Shown: in pieces, positions 21,080 to 28,010 of the stretch
Numbering within the stretch: position 1 is the stretch's first letter
Layout of the letters: each line of letters begins with the position of its first letter
Virus record (IMG/VR): IMGVR_UViG_3300047276_000260
Location: 1 to 36,293 of that record
Origin: a virus
DNA length: 36,293 bases
Reading direction: 5' to 3' (one strand)
Notes under the pieces: model-generated
Database searches by the model: none
What the model was told of the DNA's origin: nothing
Seen by the model: the letters and a program-made list of their open reading frames with translations, nothing else
Made by a program: the position numbers and the translations under genes

Positions 21080-21106
21080 CTAGCACTTGCGGCCAGATGC
21101 TGCTAG
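21080..21106. promoter_or_regulatory. Dyad in the divergent recE / sulfur-cassette gap
   Basis: CTAGCA at 21080-21085 is inverted as TGCTAG at 21101-21106, with a 15-base spacer so the half sites lie two helical turns apart. It lies in the 77-base gap between recE (minus, start 21053) and the PP-loop gene (plus, start 21131), the position of a shared operator. On the minus strand a TAGTAT could serve as -10, but no good -35 is visible. Confidence 0.3.
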
Positions 21107-21130
21107 GTTCGGCTGGCCACGGCAAAGCCC

Positions 21131-22447
21131 ATGCGCCACTACCTCGAACAATCCGTCTACGACGCCGCTATCGAGCGGCTGGATTTCATCTTTCAGCACT
21201 TCACCCGTGTCTACGTCTCCTTCTCTGGTGGCAAGGACAGCGGTGTTCTCCTCAATCTCGTTTGCGACTACGTGCGAGAGCGCAAGCTGCCGATCAAGAT
21301 TGGCGTCCAGATCATGGACAACGAGGCCAACTACACCCACAGCGAGGAGTTCATGCATCGCATCCTCCAAGCCAACCGGGACATCCTTGACATCTATTGG
21401 TGCTGCCTGCCCATCACGCTTCCCTGCACCGTCAGCTCCTACGAGATTGACTGGCAGTGCTGGGGTGAGCAGGATCGGCACCGCTGGATTCGCCCCATGC
21501 CGCAGCAGGATTACATCGTCAACCTGCAGAACCATCCTTTTGGCGACCTGTTCATGGAGAACATGGACTACGCCACCTTCTGGGACATGTTCGCGGAGTG
21601 GTACAGCCAAGGAGAGCCCTGCGCCAATCTGATCGGCATCCGCACCGTTGAATCGCTCAACCGGTTTCGGGCCATCCTGAATCAGGACAAGGAGACCATG
21701 CTCGGCCGCATGTGGACCAAGAAGAACACCGATCACACCTACAACTGTTATCCCATCTACGACTGGCGAACGGAGGATATCTGGACCGCTAACGCGAAGT
21801 TCGGCTGGGATTACAACAAGCTCTATGACGTGTTCTATATGGCTGGCATTCCCATTAAAAAGATGCGGGTTGCCTCGCCCTTTATGTCAGAGTCCAAATC
21901 AAGCCTGGCGATGTACCGGGTAATTGACCCGCAGGTATGGGCCAGGCTTTGCGCCAGGGTCGGCGGTGCAAACTTCATGGCCACCTATGGCAAACAGCTT
22001 GACTACAAATCCTTCAAGCTGCCAGCAGGCCACACATGGAAATCATTTGTGAAGTTCTTGCTGGCCACGCTGCCAGATCAATCCAGCGCAAATTTTAAGC
22101 AGCGCTTCATTCAGTCAATCCGTTACTGGGGCCGAGTGGGGCGCGGTCTTCCTGAGTCAATCATTGATGCGCTTAGCCGTATCGGCATTCGTTTCTACAT
22201 CAATGGCACCACGCGGCATGGCGGGAACAATCTGCGCCGTGTTGTGATCAAGGTGCCACCTGATCATCTCGATGATCTGCCGTGTCACAACAGCATGGTC
22301 ACATCGTGGAAGCGCTTTGCCATCACGGTTCTAAAGAACGACCACACCTGCAAGTATCTGGGCCTGGCGCCAACGCAAGAGCAGCAGCGCCGCCAGAAAT
22401 CAATCCAACGTAAGTACAGCCAAGTCCTCAACCGGTCCGCTAAATGA
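21131..22447 (+). CDS. IbrA-like PP-loop protein (DUF3440, PAPS reductase family)
   Basis: A 438-residue protein. Residues 28-40 carry V-S-F-S-G-G-K-D-S-G-V-L, the ATP-pyrophosphatase (PP) loop of PAPS reductases and related AMP-forming enzymes. Further characteristic elements are I-M-D-N-E-A-N-Y, W-C-C-L-P-I-T-L, L-I-G-I-R-T-V-E-S, the W-R-T-E-D-I-W motif and a C-terminal part with H-N-S-M-V-T-S-W-K-R-F typical of DUF3440. E. coli IbrA belongs here and works with IbrB; its biochemical activity is not settled in my knowledge. It would activate a substrate by adenylation, perhaps for sulfur transfer. It is coupled by ATGA to the next gene. Confidence 0.85.
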   Translation: MRHYLEQSVYDAAIERLDFIFQHFTRVYVSFSGGKDSGVLLNLVCDYVRERKLPIKIGVQIMDNEANYTHSEEFMHRILQANRDILDIYWCCLPITLPCTVSSYEIDWQCWGEQDRHRWIRPMPQQDYIVNLQNHPFGDLFMENMDYATFWDMFAEWYSQGEPCANLIGIRTVESLNRFRAILNQDKETMLGRMWTKKNTDHTYNCYPIYDWRTEDIWTANAKFGWDYNKLYDVFYMAGIPIKKMRVASPFMSESKSSLAMYRVIDPQVWARLCARVGGANFMATYGKQLDYKSFKLPAGHTWKSFVKFLLATLPDQSSANFKQRFIQSIRYWGRVGRGLPESIIDALSRIGIRFYINGTTRHGGNNLRRVVIKVPPDHLDDLPCHNSMVTSWKRFAITVLKNDHTCKYLGLAPTQEQQRRQKSIQRKYSQVLNRSAK

Positions 22448-23385
22448 AGATCCTCAACACCTCACAGCTTCCAGCTGATCGCATTGTCAACTGCCCAAAG
22501 GGCGGTTTCACCAGCCATCGCTTGCTCACGGAAGACGACGGCATGGGATACAGCATGACTAAAACCATCGTGCATCCTGGCAAGCCGCACCGCTGGCACT
22601 ATCAGCATCACCTTGAAACGTGCTACTGCGTCAGCGGCAAAGGTCTGCTGATTAACGAGGCAACCCAAGAGATCCACGCCATCGCGCCTGATGTGACCTA
22701 TGTGCTGGACAAACATGATCCCCACAGTTTTGAAGCCCTAGAGCCCACCACCTTGATTTGCGTATTCAACCCACCCCTCAAAGGAGATGAACTGCATGAC
22801 GAGAACGATTCATACCCTTGGCGATCCCCGGTCTACTCCGTACGAAGTATTCCTATCGAGAAGGTTACCGCCAATGATTACAACCCCAACTCTGTGGCGC
22901 CGCCTGAAATGGCGCTACTCGAAACATCCATCTGGGAAGACGGTTACACGCAACCTGTCGTTGTCGTGCATGATGCCGAGCGTGACCTTTATGTGGTCGT
23001 TGACGGTTTTCACCGTTATCTGACTCTGAAGAATAGCCAGCGCATCCGCGAACGCGAAGGTGGCCGCCTCCCAGTTGTGGTGCTGCGCAAGGAGCTGCAC
23101 GACCGGATGGCTTCCACCATCCGTCACAACCGCGCCCGTGGTTCGCACAACATCGAACTGATGAGCGTGATCGTTGCTGAGCTAATTGAGATGGGCAAGG
23201 GTGACGCATGGATTTGCAAGCACATCGGCATGAGCCCTGATGAGCTGTTGCGGCTTAAGCAAGTCACCGGGTTGGCGTCGCTGTTCCTTGGTAAAGATTT
23301 CAGCAAGGCATGGGACGTGGATCAGATCGACAACATCACGGAGGATCTCGAACGTGAAGCTCAAGAGGATCTGGTTGCCCATTGA
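22444..23385 (+). CDS. Ectoine synthase-like cupin fused to IbrB/ParB-like domain
   Basis: A 313-residue fusion. Residues 1-125 follow L-ectoine synthase (EctC) almost end to end: L-L-T-E-D-D-G-M-G-Y-S, W-H-Y-Q-H-H-L-E-T-C-Y-C, V-L-D-K-H-D-P-H, C-V-F-N-P-P-L-K-G and E-L-H-D-E. By recall of the EctC structure its iron ligands are Glu, Tyr and His, here E58, Y86 and H94, and the substrate pocket residues Y53, H56, C106, F108, E116 and H118 are also kept. Residues 130-313 are IbrB/ParB-like: P-I-E-K-V-T-A-N-D-Y-N-P-N and V-V-V-D-G-F-H-R-Y with the ParB/sulfiredoxin D-G-x-H-R motif, then an R-H-N-R-A-R-G helix and an HTH-like C-terminus. Full ectoine genes (ectA, ectB) are absent. No such fusion is known to me. 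Confidence 0.85.
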   Translation: MKILNTSQLPADRIVNCPKGGFTSHRLLTEDDGMGYSMTKTIVHPGKPHRWHYQHHLETCYCVSGKGLLINEATQEIHAIAPDVTYVLDKHDPHSFEALEPTTLICVFNPPLKGDELHDENDSYPWRSPVYSVRSIPIEKVTANDYNPNSVAPPEMALLETSIWEDGYTQPVVVVHDAERDLYVVVDGFHRYLTLKNSQRIREREGGRLPVVVLRKELHDRMASTIRHNRARGSHNIELMSVIVAELIEMGKGDAWICKHIGMSPDELLRLKQVTGLASLFLGKDFSKAWDVDQIDNITEDLEREAQEDLVAH

Positions 23386-23779
23386 CGCCTGGGAGGAGAT
23401 CCACTTCAACATGTGGGGCGATGTGCCAAATCGACGCATTGCCCTGTATCGCGCACAGATCTTCACCGGCAATCACCGCCTCTATGGGCGCTACATGCAG
23501 CGGGTCACCATCGAGTGGCCCAACAGCTGCATCAATGCATTAACCGACTACAACCTCAACCGCAAAGCATGGATCGGCCACGCTGCCTGCGCCCTTGCCT
23601 TGCGATGTCCTGAGGACATTACCCGCCAAGCATGGGGACTTCTGACAGATGAGCAACGGACATTGGCGAACCGACAAGCGGATCGAGCCATTCGCGCCTG
23701 GGAGATGCGCTACCGCGAGAGTCTCGGAATACGTGCGGACGTGGAAAGCCCGCTGTTATTCGCACGAGATTCCCGATGA
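23354..23779 (+). CDS. Conserved partner of IbrA/IbrB cassette, unknown function
   Basis: A 141-residue product with GTG start at 23354, preceded by GGAGG about nine bases upstream and overlapping the previous gene by 32 bases. The sequence has K-R-I-W-L-P-I-D-A-W-E-E-I, N-M-W-G-D-V, E-W-P-N-S-C-I-N-A-L-T-D, N-R-K-A-W-I-G-H-A-A-C-A-L-A and R-A-I-R-A-W-E. I recall similar proteins behind IbrA-type genes of phages, so it likely belongs to the same functional unit. It is helical and tryptophan-rich, without recognised catalytic residues. Confidence 0.75.
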   Translation: MKLKRIWLPIDAWEEIHFNMWGDVPNRRIALYRAQIFTGNHRLYGRYMQRVTIEWPNSCINALTDYNLNRKAWIGHAACALALRCPEDITRQAWGLLTDEQRTLANRQADRAIRAWEMRYRESLGIRADVESPLLFARDSR

Positions 23780-23981
23780 CGTGCCAGCCAAAGTTGCAGC
23801 GTCAGGCCGTGCGCCGTCGTGGCGTGCAGTAGCAGTGGCATTGCTGCAGAACGATTTGCATCTCTATCAGCTTGGCTATGCACGCCCTGCATACGACCAG
23901 CAACGCCGCGCTGTGACCATGGCGCAAATCGCAATGCATGGTGCGCCCGCAGATGGCACGCAGTTGGAGTTGCCGCTGTGA
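23733..23981 (+). CDS. Small fourth gene of the IbrA/IbrB cassette
   Basis: An 82-residue product. A GTG at 23733 gives a start directly before R-T-W-K-A-R-C-Y-S-H-E-I-P-D-D-V-P; an ATG at 23649 would overlap the previous gene by 131 bases and adds low-quality sequence. It continues R-A-P-S-W-R-A-V-A-V-A-L-L-Q-N-D-L-H-L and ends T-Q-L-E-L-P-L. It overlaps the previous gene by 47 bases and the helicase gene by GTGA, so it is translated in the same unit. Function unknown. Confidence 0.65.
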   Translation: MRTWKARCYSHEIPDDVPAKVAASGRAPSWRAVAVALLQNDLHLYQLGYARPAYDQQRRAVTMAQIAMHGAPADGTQLELPL

Positions 23982-25351
23982 ACCTTCGCGCCTACCAACA
24001 ACAAGCCATAGCCGATACACGCGATGCAATCAGTGTCGGCTCACGTGCGCCGCTGCTGGTACTGCCCACCGGCGGCGGCAAGACTTGTATCTTCTCCGCC
24101 ATCGCCCAATCGGCCGCGGCCAAGGGCAACCGCGTGCTGATCCTTGTGCATCGCCGTGAGCTGATCCACCAAGCCAGCAGCAAGCTCCAATGGATTGGAT
24201 TGGATCACGGCATCATCGCCGCAGGCATCCCGCCATCAGATGCACCAGTGCAGATCGCATCCGTGCAAACGCTCGCCCGCAGGCTGCCCCGCATGGATTG
24301 GCAGCCGGGACTGATCATCATCGATGAAGCTCACCACGCCACAGCAGGCCAATGGGCGCGGATCCTTGAACACTGGCCCAATGCTTACCGGCTGGGTGTC
24401 ACAGCAACGCCATGCCGCTTGGATGGTTGCGGCCTGCGCAGTGCCTTCGATGCCATGGTGCTCGGCCCGTCAGTGGCCGATCTGATCTTCACCGGCTACC
24501 TATCGCCCGCACGCATCTATGCACCCCCAGTCGTTGCTGATCTGCAAGGCATCCGCTCCCGTGGTGGCGACTACGCCAACGATCAGGCCGCGGCCGCCAT
24601 GGATCGCCCAACCGTTACCGGCGATGCCATCGCGCATTACCAGCGTTTAGCGGCAGGCCAGCAGGCAATCGCCTTCTGCTGCAACGTAAAGCACGCTGTC
24701 TCAGTGTGCGACGCATTTAAGACAGCTGGGATCACCGCTGAACTGCTGCTAGGTGGCACGCAGTACCGTGATCAGGTAGTGGCAGACTTTGCCGCTCATC
24801 GCACCCGCGTTCTGGTCACCGTGGACGTGGTGAGCGAAGGCTTTGATGTGCCAGCCGCCAGCTGCGCCATCCTGCTCAGGCCAACGCAATCGCTCGGCCT
24901 CTACCTGCAGCAGGTGGGCCGTGTGCTGCGGCCAGCGCCCGGCAAAGACGCGGCGATCATCTTGGATCACGTCGGCAACGTGCTGCGCCATGGCTTCCCA
25001 GATGACCCACGGGACTGGTCACTTGATGACCGTATGCGGCGCACACGTGGCACACCAGCACCATCTGTCCGCACATGCCCTGAATGCTTCGCAGCGTTCA
25101 AGCCCGCGCCGATCTGTCCGGTCTGTGGCGCACAATGCCAACCAATCAAATCACGCAAAATCCAGCAGATCGCGGGTGAGCTGCAGGAGTTGAAGCGCAC
25201 CGCCAAGGTCATTCAATTTGAGGAGCGCCACGAACGCCGCACTGAAGTCGGCCGCGCACGCACCCTGGCTGATCTGCTGATGGTCGCCAAGAATCGCGGT
25301 TACAGTCCGGGCTGGGCGTACCGGATCCATCAGGCGCGTGGCCAACGCTGA
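23978..25351 (+). CDS. Superfamily 2 DEAH helicase
   Basis: A 457-residue protein. The GTG at 23978 (M-N-L-R-A-Y-Q-Q-Q-A) overlaps the previous stop codon and begins at the usual Q-like motif. Motif I L-P-T-G-G-G-K-T is at 29-36, motif II I-I-I-D-E-A-H-H at 113-120, motif III V-T-A-T-P near 145, and motif VI L-Q-Q-V-G-R-V-L-R-P near 325. A zinc ribbon with C-P-E-C and C-P-V-C-G follows near 365-385. The architecture is that of phage UvsW/RadD-like translocases, which unwind branched DNA in replication, recombination or repair. Next to primase, nuclease and RecET this is a replication-recombination enzyme. Confidence 0.9.
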   Translation: MNLRAYQQQAIADTRDAISVGSRAPLLVLPTGGGKTCIFSAIAQSAAAKGNRVLILVHRRELIHQASSKLQWIGLDHGIIAAGIPPSDAPVQIASVQTLARRLPRMDWQPGLIIIDEAHHATAGQWARILEHWPNAYRLGVTATPCRLDGCGLRSAFDAMVLGPSVADLIFTGYLSPARIYAPPVVADLQGIRSRGGDYANDQAAAAMDRPTVTGDAIAHYQRLAAGQQAIAFCCNVKHAVSVCDAFKTAGITAELLLGGTQYRDQVVADFAAHRTRVLVTVDVVSEGFDVPAASCAILLRPTQSLGLYLQQVGRVLRPAPGKDAAIILDHVGNVLRHGFPDDPRDWSLDDRMRRTRGTPAPSVRTCPECFAAFKPAPICPVCGAQCQPIKSRKIQQIAGELQELKRTAKVIQFEERHERRTEVGRARTLADLLMVAKNRGYSPGWAYRIHQARGQR

Positions 25352-25688
25352 GACCACCCTCCAGCAGCAAATACGCCTCGCACTCGGTAGCCGTACTGAT
25401 CTGCGCCTCTTTCGTAATCAGGTAGGCCAGCTGCCAGATCCACGCACCGGCCGGCCCGTGCAGTTTGGCCTGGCCCGTGGCTCAGCTGATCTCATCGGCT
25501 GGCGCACTATCACCGTGACCCCAGAGATGGTCGGCCAGCAGTTGGCTGTGTTCACCTCTATAGAAGTCAAAACCGAGCGGGGCCATGTGCGACCAGAGCA
25601 GCACGCATGGCAGCGCACCGTATCGGCCGCAGGTGGCATCGCAGGTATTGCCCGCTCAATCCAAGACGCAAACGATCTCGTGAGATAG
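25338..25688 (+). CDS. VRR-NUC domain nuclease
   Basis: A 116-residue, single-domain nuclease with GTG start at 25338, overlapping the helicase gene by 14 bases. The residues R-L-F-R-N-Q-V-G, G-L-A-R-G-S-A-D-L-I-G-W and S-I-E-V-K-T-E-R-G form the PD-(D/E)XK type metal site (Asp, then Glu-x-Lys) followed by the family's Gln in P-E-Q-H-A-W. Stand-alone VRR-NUC proteins of phages act as structure-specific, probably Holliday junction or branched DNA nucleases, and often pair with an SF2 helicase as here. Confidence 0.88.
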   Translation: MANAETTLQQQIRLALGSRTDLRLFRNQVGQLPDPRTGRPVQFGLARGSADLIGWRTITVTPEMVGQQLAVFTSIEVKTERGHVRPEQHAWQRTVSAAGGIAGIARSIQDANDLVR

Positions 25689-25699
25689 GTTGCCAACCT
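25687..25699. repeat. Palindrome AGGTTG-C-CAACCT upstream of primase
   Basis: A 13-base dyad with 6-base perfect arms around one central base, lying in the 55-base gap before the primase gene. On the minus strand 25691-25700 reads AAGGTTGGCA and so contains the iteron-like unit AGGTTGGCA that recurs at 27914-27931. A further inverted repeat (ACGGCT/AGCCGT, 25722-25742) follows just upstream of the GTG start. Confidence 0.5.
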
Positions 25700-25743
25700 T
25701 GCTCACCTAGCGCACACTCTGACGGCTCCTTTCGATAGCCGTT

Positions 25744-27774
25744 GTGGCAACCATCGTCGATCAGCTGCAAGACATACCCGACTCGTGGGCCTTGGTGGCA
25801 GTAGGCAACGACAAGCGCCCCTACCAGCCTGAATGGCAAAAGCACCCTCTAAACAAGCGCGGCATTGAATCCGAACTGTCAGCAGGTCGCGCCGTCGCAG
25901 TTGGCGTCCTAGCCGGCCCACCATCCGGTGGCCTCCTGTTCGTTGATCACGATGGCCTCGGCGCCTCAGAGGTGCTTGAATCGCTCGGCACATCACTGCG
26001 CGAGCTGCCCAAGTCCTGGGCAGTCACATCCGGCCGTGATGGGCGCCTACAGATCATCTACCGCGTTCCTGAACCGTTCTGGGATCAGATCAAAACCACC
26101 AAGCTGCGCAGCAGCATCAAAGGCGAGCAACTCGAACTGCGCTGGACCGGCTGCCAGTCCGTTGTCATCGGCAAGCACCCCATCACTGGCTCCTACCGCT
26201 GGCTCAATGGCCGCGCACCTGGTGACCTACCTATCGCAGACGCTCCATCCGTGCTGCTGCAGCAGATGCAACGGCACATCGAAACGCCGCCCCTGCTGCC
26301 TACCAATACCACCGACGACACCGAACGCGCTCGCCAGTACCTCGCCAACATTCCAAGCTCCATCGCTGATGACTACGACGAATGGGTCAAGGTCGGCATG
26401 GCACTGCACAGTGTCGGCAATGACTCGCTTCTGTCCGACTGGTGCCAGTGGTCTGCAGCATCCGGCAAGTTCAAGCCCGGCGAATGCGAAGCCAAATGGG
26501 CATCCTTCAATTCCGACACCGGCGGCGTTGGCCTCGGCACCCTCTACCACCTAGCCGGTGGCATCTCGCCACGTCAGCAGGCCATCAAGGCGCTTCAGTC
26601 CGTCCTCGGCCCTGATGTTGCCCAGTCAGCAGGCGCTGCCAAACCCATCAAGCTTGAAACCGGCGAGCTGCTCACCCTGCTGCGCCAGCAGCTGACAGAC
26701 CGCCTGCGCTTCAACATCTACACCCAAGCCGTTGAGCTAGACGGCAAGGCCATCACAGACCTAGAGCACTACTACCTCCAGTTGGCCCAGCTCAATATCA
26801 AGGTCGGCAAGGAGCTGGCCGCTGATGCCTTGGTGTTCGTCGCCAAGGAAAACCAGTTCGATCCCGTCCGCGACTACCTAGACCGCGTAGCCGACGAGGT
26901 GCCACCGGCATCCATCGATCACCTTGCCACCAGCTACCTGCGCCCGCAAGACCAGCCCGGCACCCTCTACGACGCAATGCTGCGCTGCACCCTGATTGCA
27001 GCCGTCCGTCGCATCTATGAACCCGGCAGCAAGCACGATGCCGCCTGCGTCCTCATGGGCACCCAAGGCTGCGGTAAGTCAACCTTTTGGCGCAACCTCG
27101 GCGGTCCGTTCTTCTCTGATGCCCTAGGCGATATCAACAACAAAGACGACCTACTTCTGGTCGGCAAAGCCTGGATCCATGAGTGGGGCGAGATCGACCG
27201 CATCACCGGCAAGAACCACGCCGGCAAGATCAAAGCCTTCCTATCCCGTCAAACCGATTCCTATCGCGTGCCCTACGGCAAGGCGATGGAGGACTTCCCG
27301 CGCCGTTCAATCATCGTCGGTTCCACCAACCGGGACACCGGCTTCCTGATCGACGACACCGGCAACCGCCGCTTCTGGGTGATCCCTGTCGACGTGCAGG
27401 GAATGATCGAGGTCGATGGCCTGCTCCTTGAACGCGACTCACTGTGGTCCGCAGCAGTCGCCGCATACAAAGCCGGCGAACCCAATCACCTGCCCCGCGA
27501 CCTGGAGCGCCAAGTGGCAGATGCAAACCTTGCCTACCTCGTTGAATCTCCTTGGCTCGCTCCGGTTAGAGAATGGTTGGCATCACCCCGAAACGCTGGG
27601 ATCCCAGTCACCACGGAGGTTCTGCTCACTGATGCCATCGGAAAGCCCATCGAGCGCCAGTCTCGTGCGGACCAGATGCAGCTCGCATCCATCCTCAGGG
27701 AGCTTGGACTGGTCAAACGACGCCGCCTCATCGATGGTACCCAGAAATGGGTCTATTGCCTACCTCCCGGCTGA
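25744..27774 (+). CDS. Primase-polymerase / VirE-type helicase replication protein
   Basis: A 676-residue replication protein with GTG start. Residues about 1-180 form a prim-pol (AEP) type domain with K-R-P-Y, V-A-V-G-V-L-A-G and L-L-F-V-D-H-D-G, whose D-H-D provides the metal site. Residues about 195-275 match PriCT-2 (R-A-R-Q-Y-L-A-N-I-P, D-E-W-V-K-V-G-M-A-L). Residues about 390-590 form the VirE/VapE ATPase: M-G-T-Q-G-C-G-K-S-T (Walker A near 440), H-E-W-G-E-I-D and R-R-S-I-I-V-G-S-T-N. It would prime and unwind the phage origin. Repeats at both gene ends could be its binding sites. Confidence 0.88.
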   Translation: MATIVDQLQDIPDSWALVAVGNDKRPYQPEWQKHPLNKRGIESELSAGRAVAVGVLAGPPSGGLLFVDHDGLGASEVLESLGTSLRELPKSWAVTSGRDGRLQIIYRVPEPFWDQIKTTKLRSSIKGEQLELRWTGCQSVVIGKHPITGSYRWLNGRAPGDLPIADAPSVLLQQMQRHIETPPLLPTNTTDDTERARQYLANIPSSIADDYDEWVKVGMALHSVGNDSLLSDWCQWSAASGKFKPGECEAKWASFNSDTGGVGLGTLYHLAGGISPRQQAIKALQSVLGPDVAQSAGAAKPIKLETGELLTLLRQQLTDRLRFNIYTQAVELDGKAITDLEHYYLQLAQLNIKVGKELAADALVFVAKENQFDPVRDYLDRVADEVPPASIDHLATSYLRPQDQPGTLYDAMLRCTLIAAVRRIYEPGSKHDAACVLMGTQGCGKSTFWRNLGGPFFSDALGDINNKDDLLLVGKAWIHEWGEIDRITGKNHAGKIKAFLSRQTDSYRVPYGKAMEDFPRRSIIVGSTNRDTGFLIDDTGNRRFWVIPVDVQGMIEVDGLLLERDSLWSAAVAAYKAGEPNHLPRDLERQVADANLAYLVESPWLAPVREWLASPRNAGIPVTTEVLLTDAIGKPIERQSRADQMQLASILRELGLVKRRRLIDGTQKWVYCLPPG

Positions 27775-27783
27775 GGTAGGCAA
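27756..27783. repeat. Perfect 11-bp hairpin at the end of the primase gene
   Basis: TTGCCTACCTC (27756-27766), loop CCGGCT, GAGGTAGGCAA (27773-27783): a perfect 11-base inverted repeat that includes the stop codon. The following bases are not T-rich, so it is a poor classical terminator. Each arm contains the GAGGTAGGCA unit that appears again at 27904 and, inverted, at 27975. Confidence 0.85.
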
Positions 27784-27803
27784 CCTCAGATCCATTGGTA
27801 TGG

Positions 27804-27910
27804 CTGCCTTCTTCTACCCTCTCCTACCTTCCTACTTCTTCTAAAGAGTAAATAGAAATAGAGAGGAGAGGGGGAGAGGGGAGGAAAAAGGAAAAGATAT
27901 AGGGAGGTAG
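27804..27910. other. Polypyrimidine tract followed by polypurine tract
   Basis: The + strand is almost only C and T from 27807 to 27841 (for example CTTCTTCTACCCTCTCCT) and then almost only A and G from 27842 to 27910 (GAGGAGAGGGGGAGAGGGGAGG and similar). CCCTCTCCT in the first part is complementary to AGGAGAGGG in the second, so a large hairpin or triplex-like structure is possible. No gene fits in 27775-28010. Together with the repeats it suggests a replication origin or structured control region. Confidence 0.6.
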
Positions 27911-27985
27911 GCAGAGGTTGGCAGGTTGGCAAGTCTCAAACCCGTCTCAAATGAGACACGTGAGACATCCGATTTGCCTACCTCC
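27904..27985. repeat. Iteron-like GAGGTWGGCA cluster
   Basis: Head-to-tail units GAGGTAGGCA (27904-27913), GAGGTTGGCA (27914-27923) and the shortened GGTTGGCA (27924-27931), then an inverted unit TGCCTACCTC (27975-27984). GGAGGTAGGCA (27903-27913) and TGCCTACCTCC (27975-27985) form an 11-base perfect inverted repeat. Short tandem repeats downstream of a replication protein gene are typical of iteron origins. The function is an inference. Confidence 0.6.
27933..27966. promoter_or_regulatory. GTCTCA/TGAGAC operator-like cluster
   Basis: Four half sites in 34 bases: GTCTCA (27933-27938), GTCTCA (27944-27949), TGAGAC (27952-27957) and TGAGAC (27961-27966). The inner pair forms the dyad GTCTCA-AA-TGAGAC and the outer pair an additional larger one. 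The same half sites occur as AGTCTC-GT-GAGACT in the divergent region at 15191-15204. This suggests a regulator binding to both loci, in front of the late operon and the early region. Confidence 0.5.
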
Positions 27986-28010
27986 GGCGTCCGCCTCCTA
28001 CCCTTGGGAC

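Noticed and set aside
22444-22815. A true ectoine biosynthesis operon as auxiliary metabolism
   Set aside because: Only the EctC-like domain is present, fused to a ParB-like domain; EctA, EctB and transport genes are missing.
23649-23732. Longer start (ATG 23649) for the fourth cassette gene
   Set aside because: It would overlap the preceding gene by 131 bases and adds sequence without the character of the rest. The GTG at 23733 was preferred, with some doubt.
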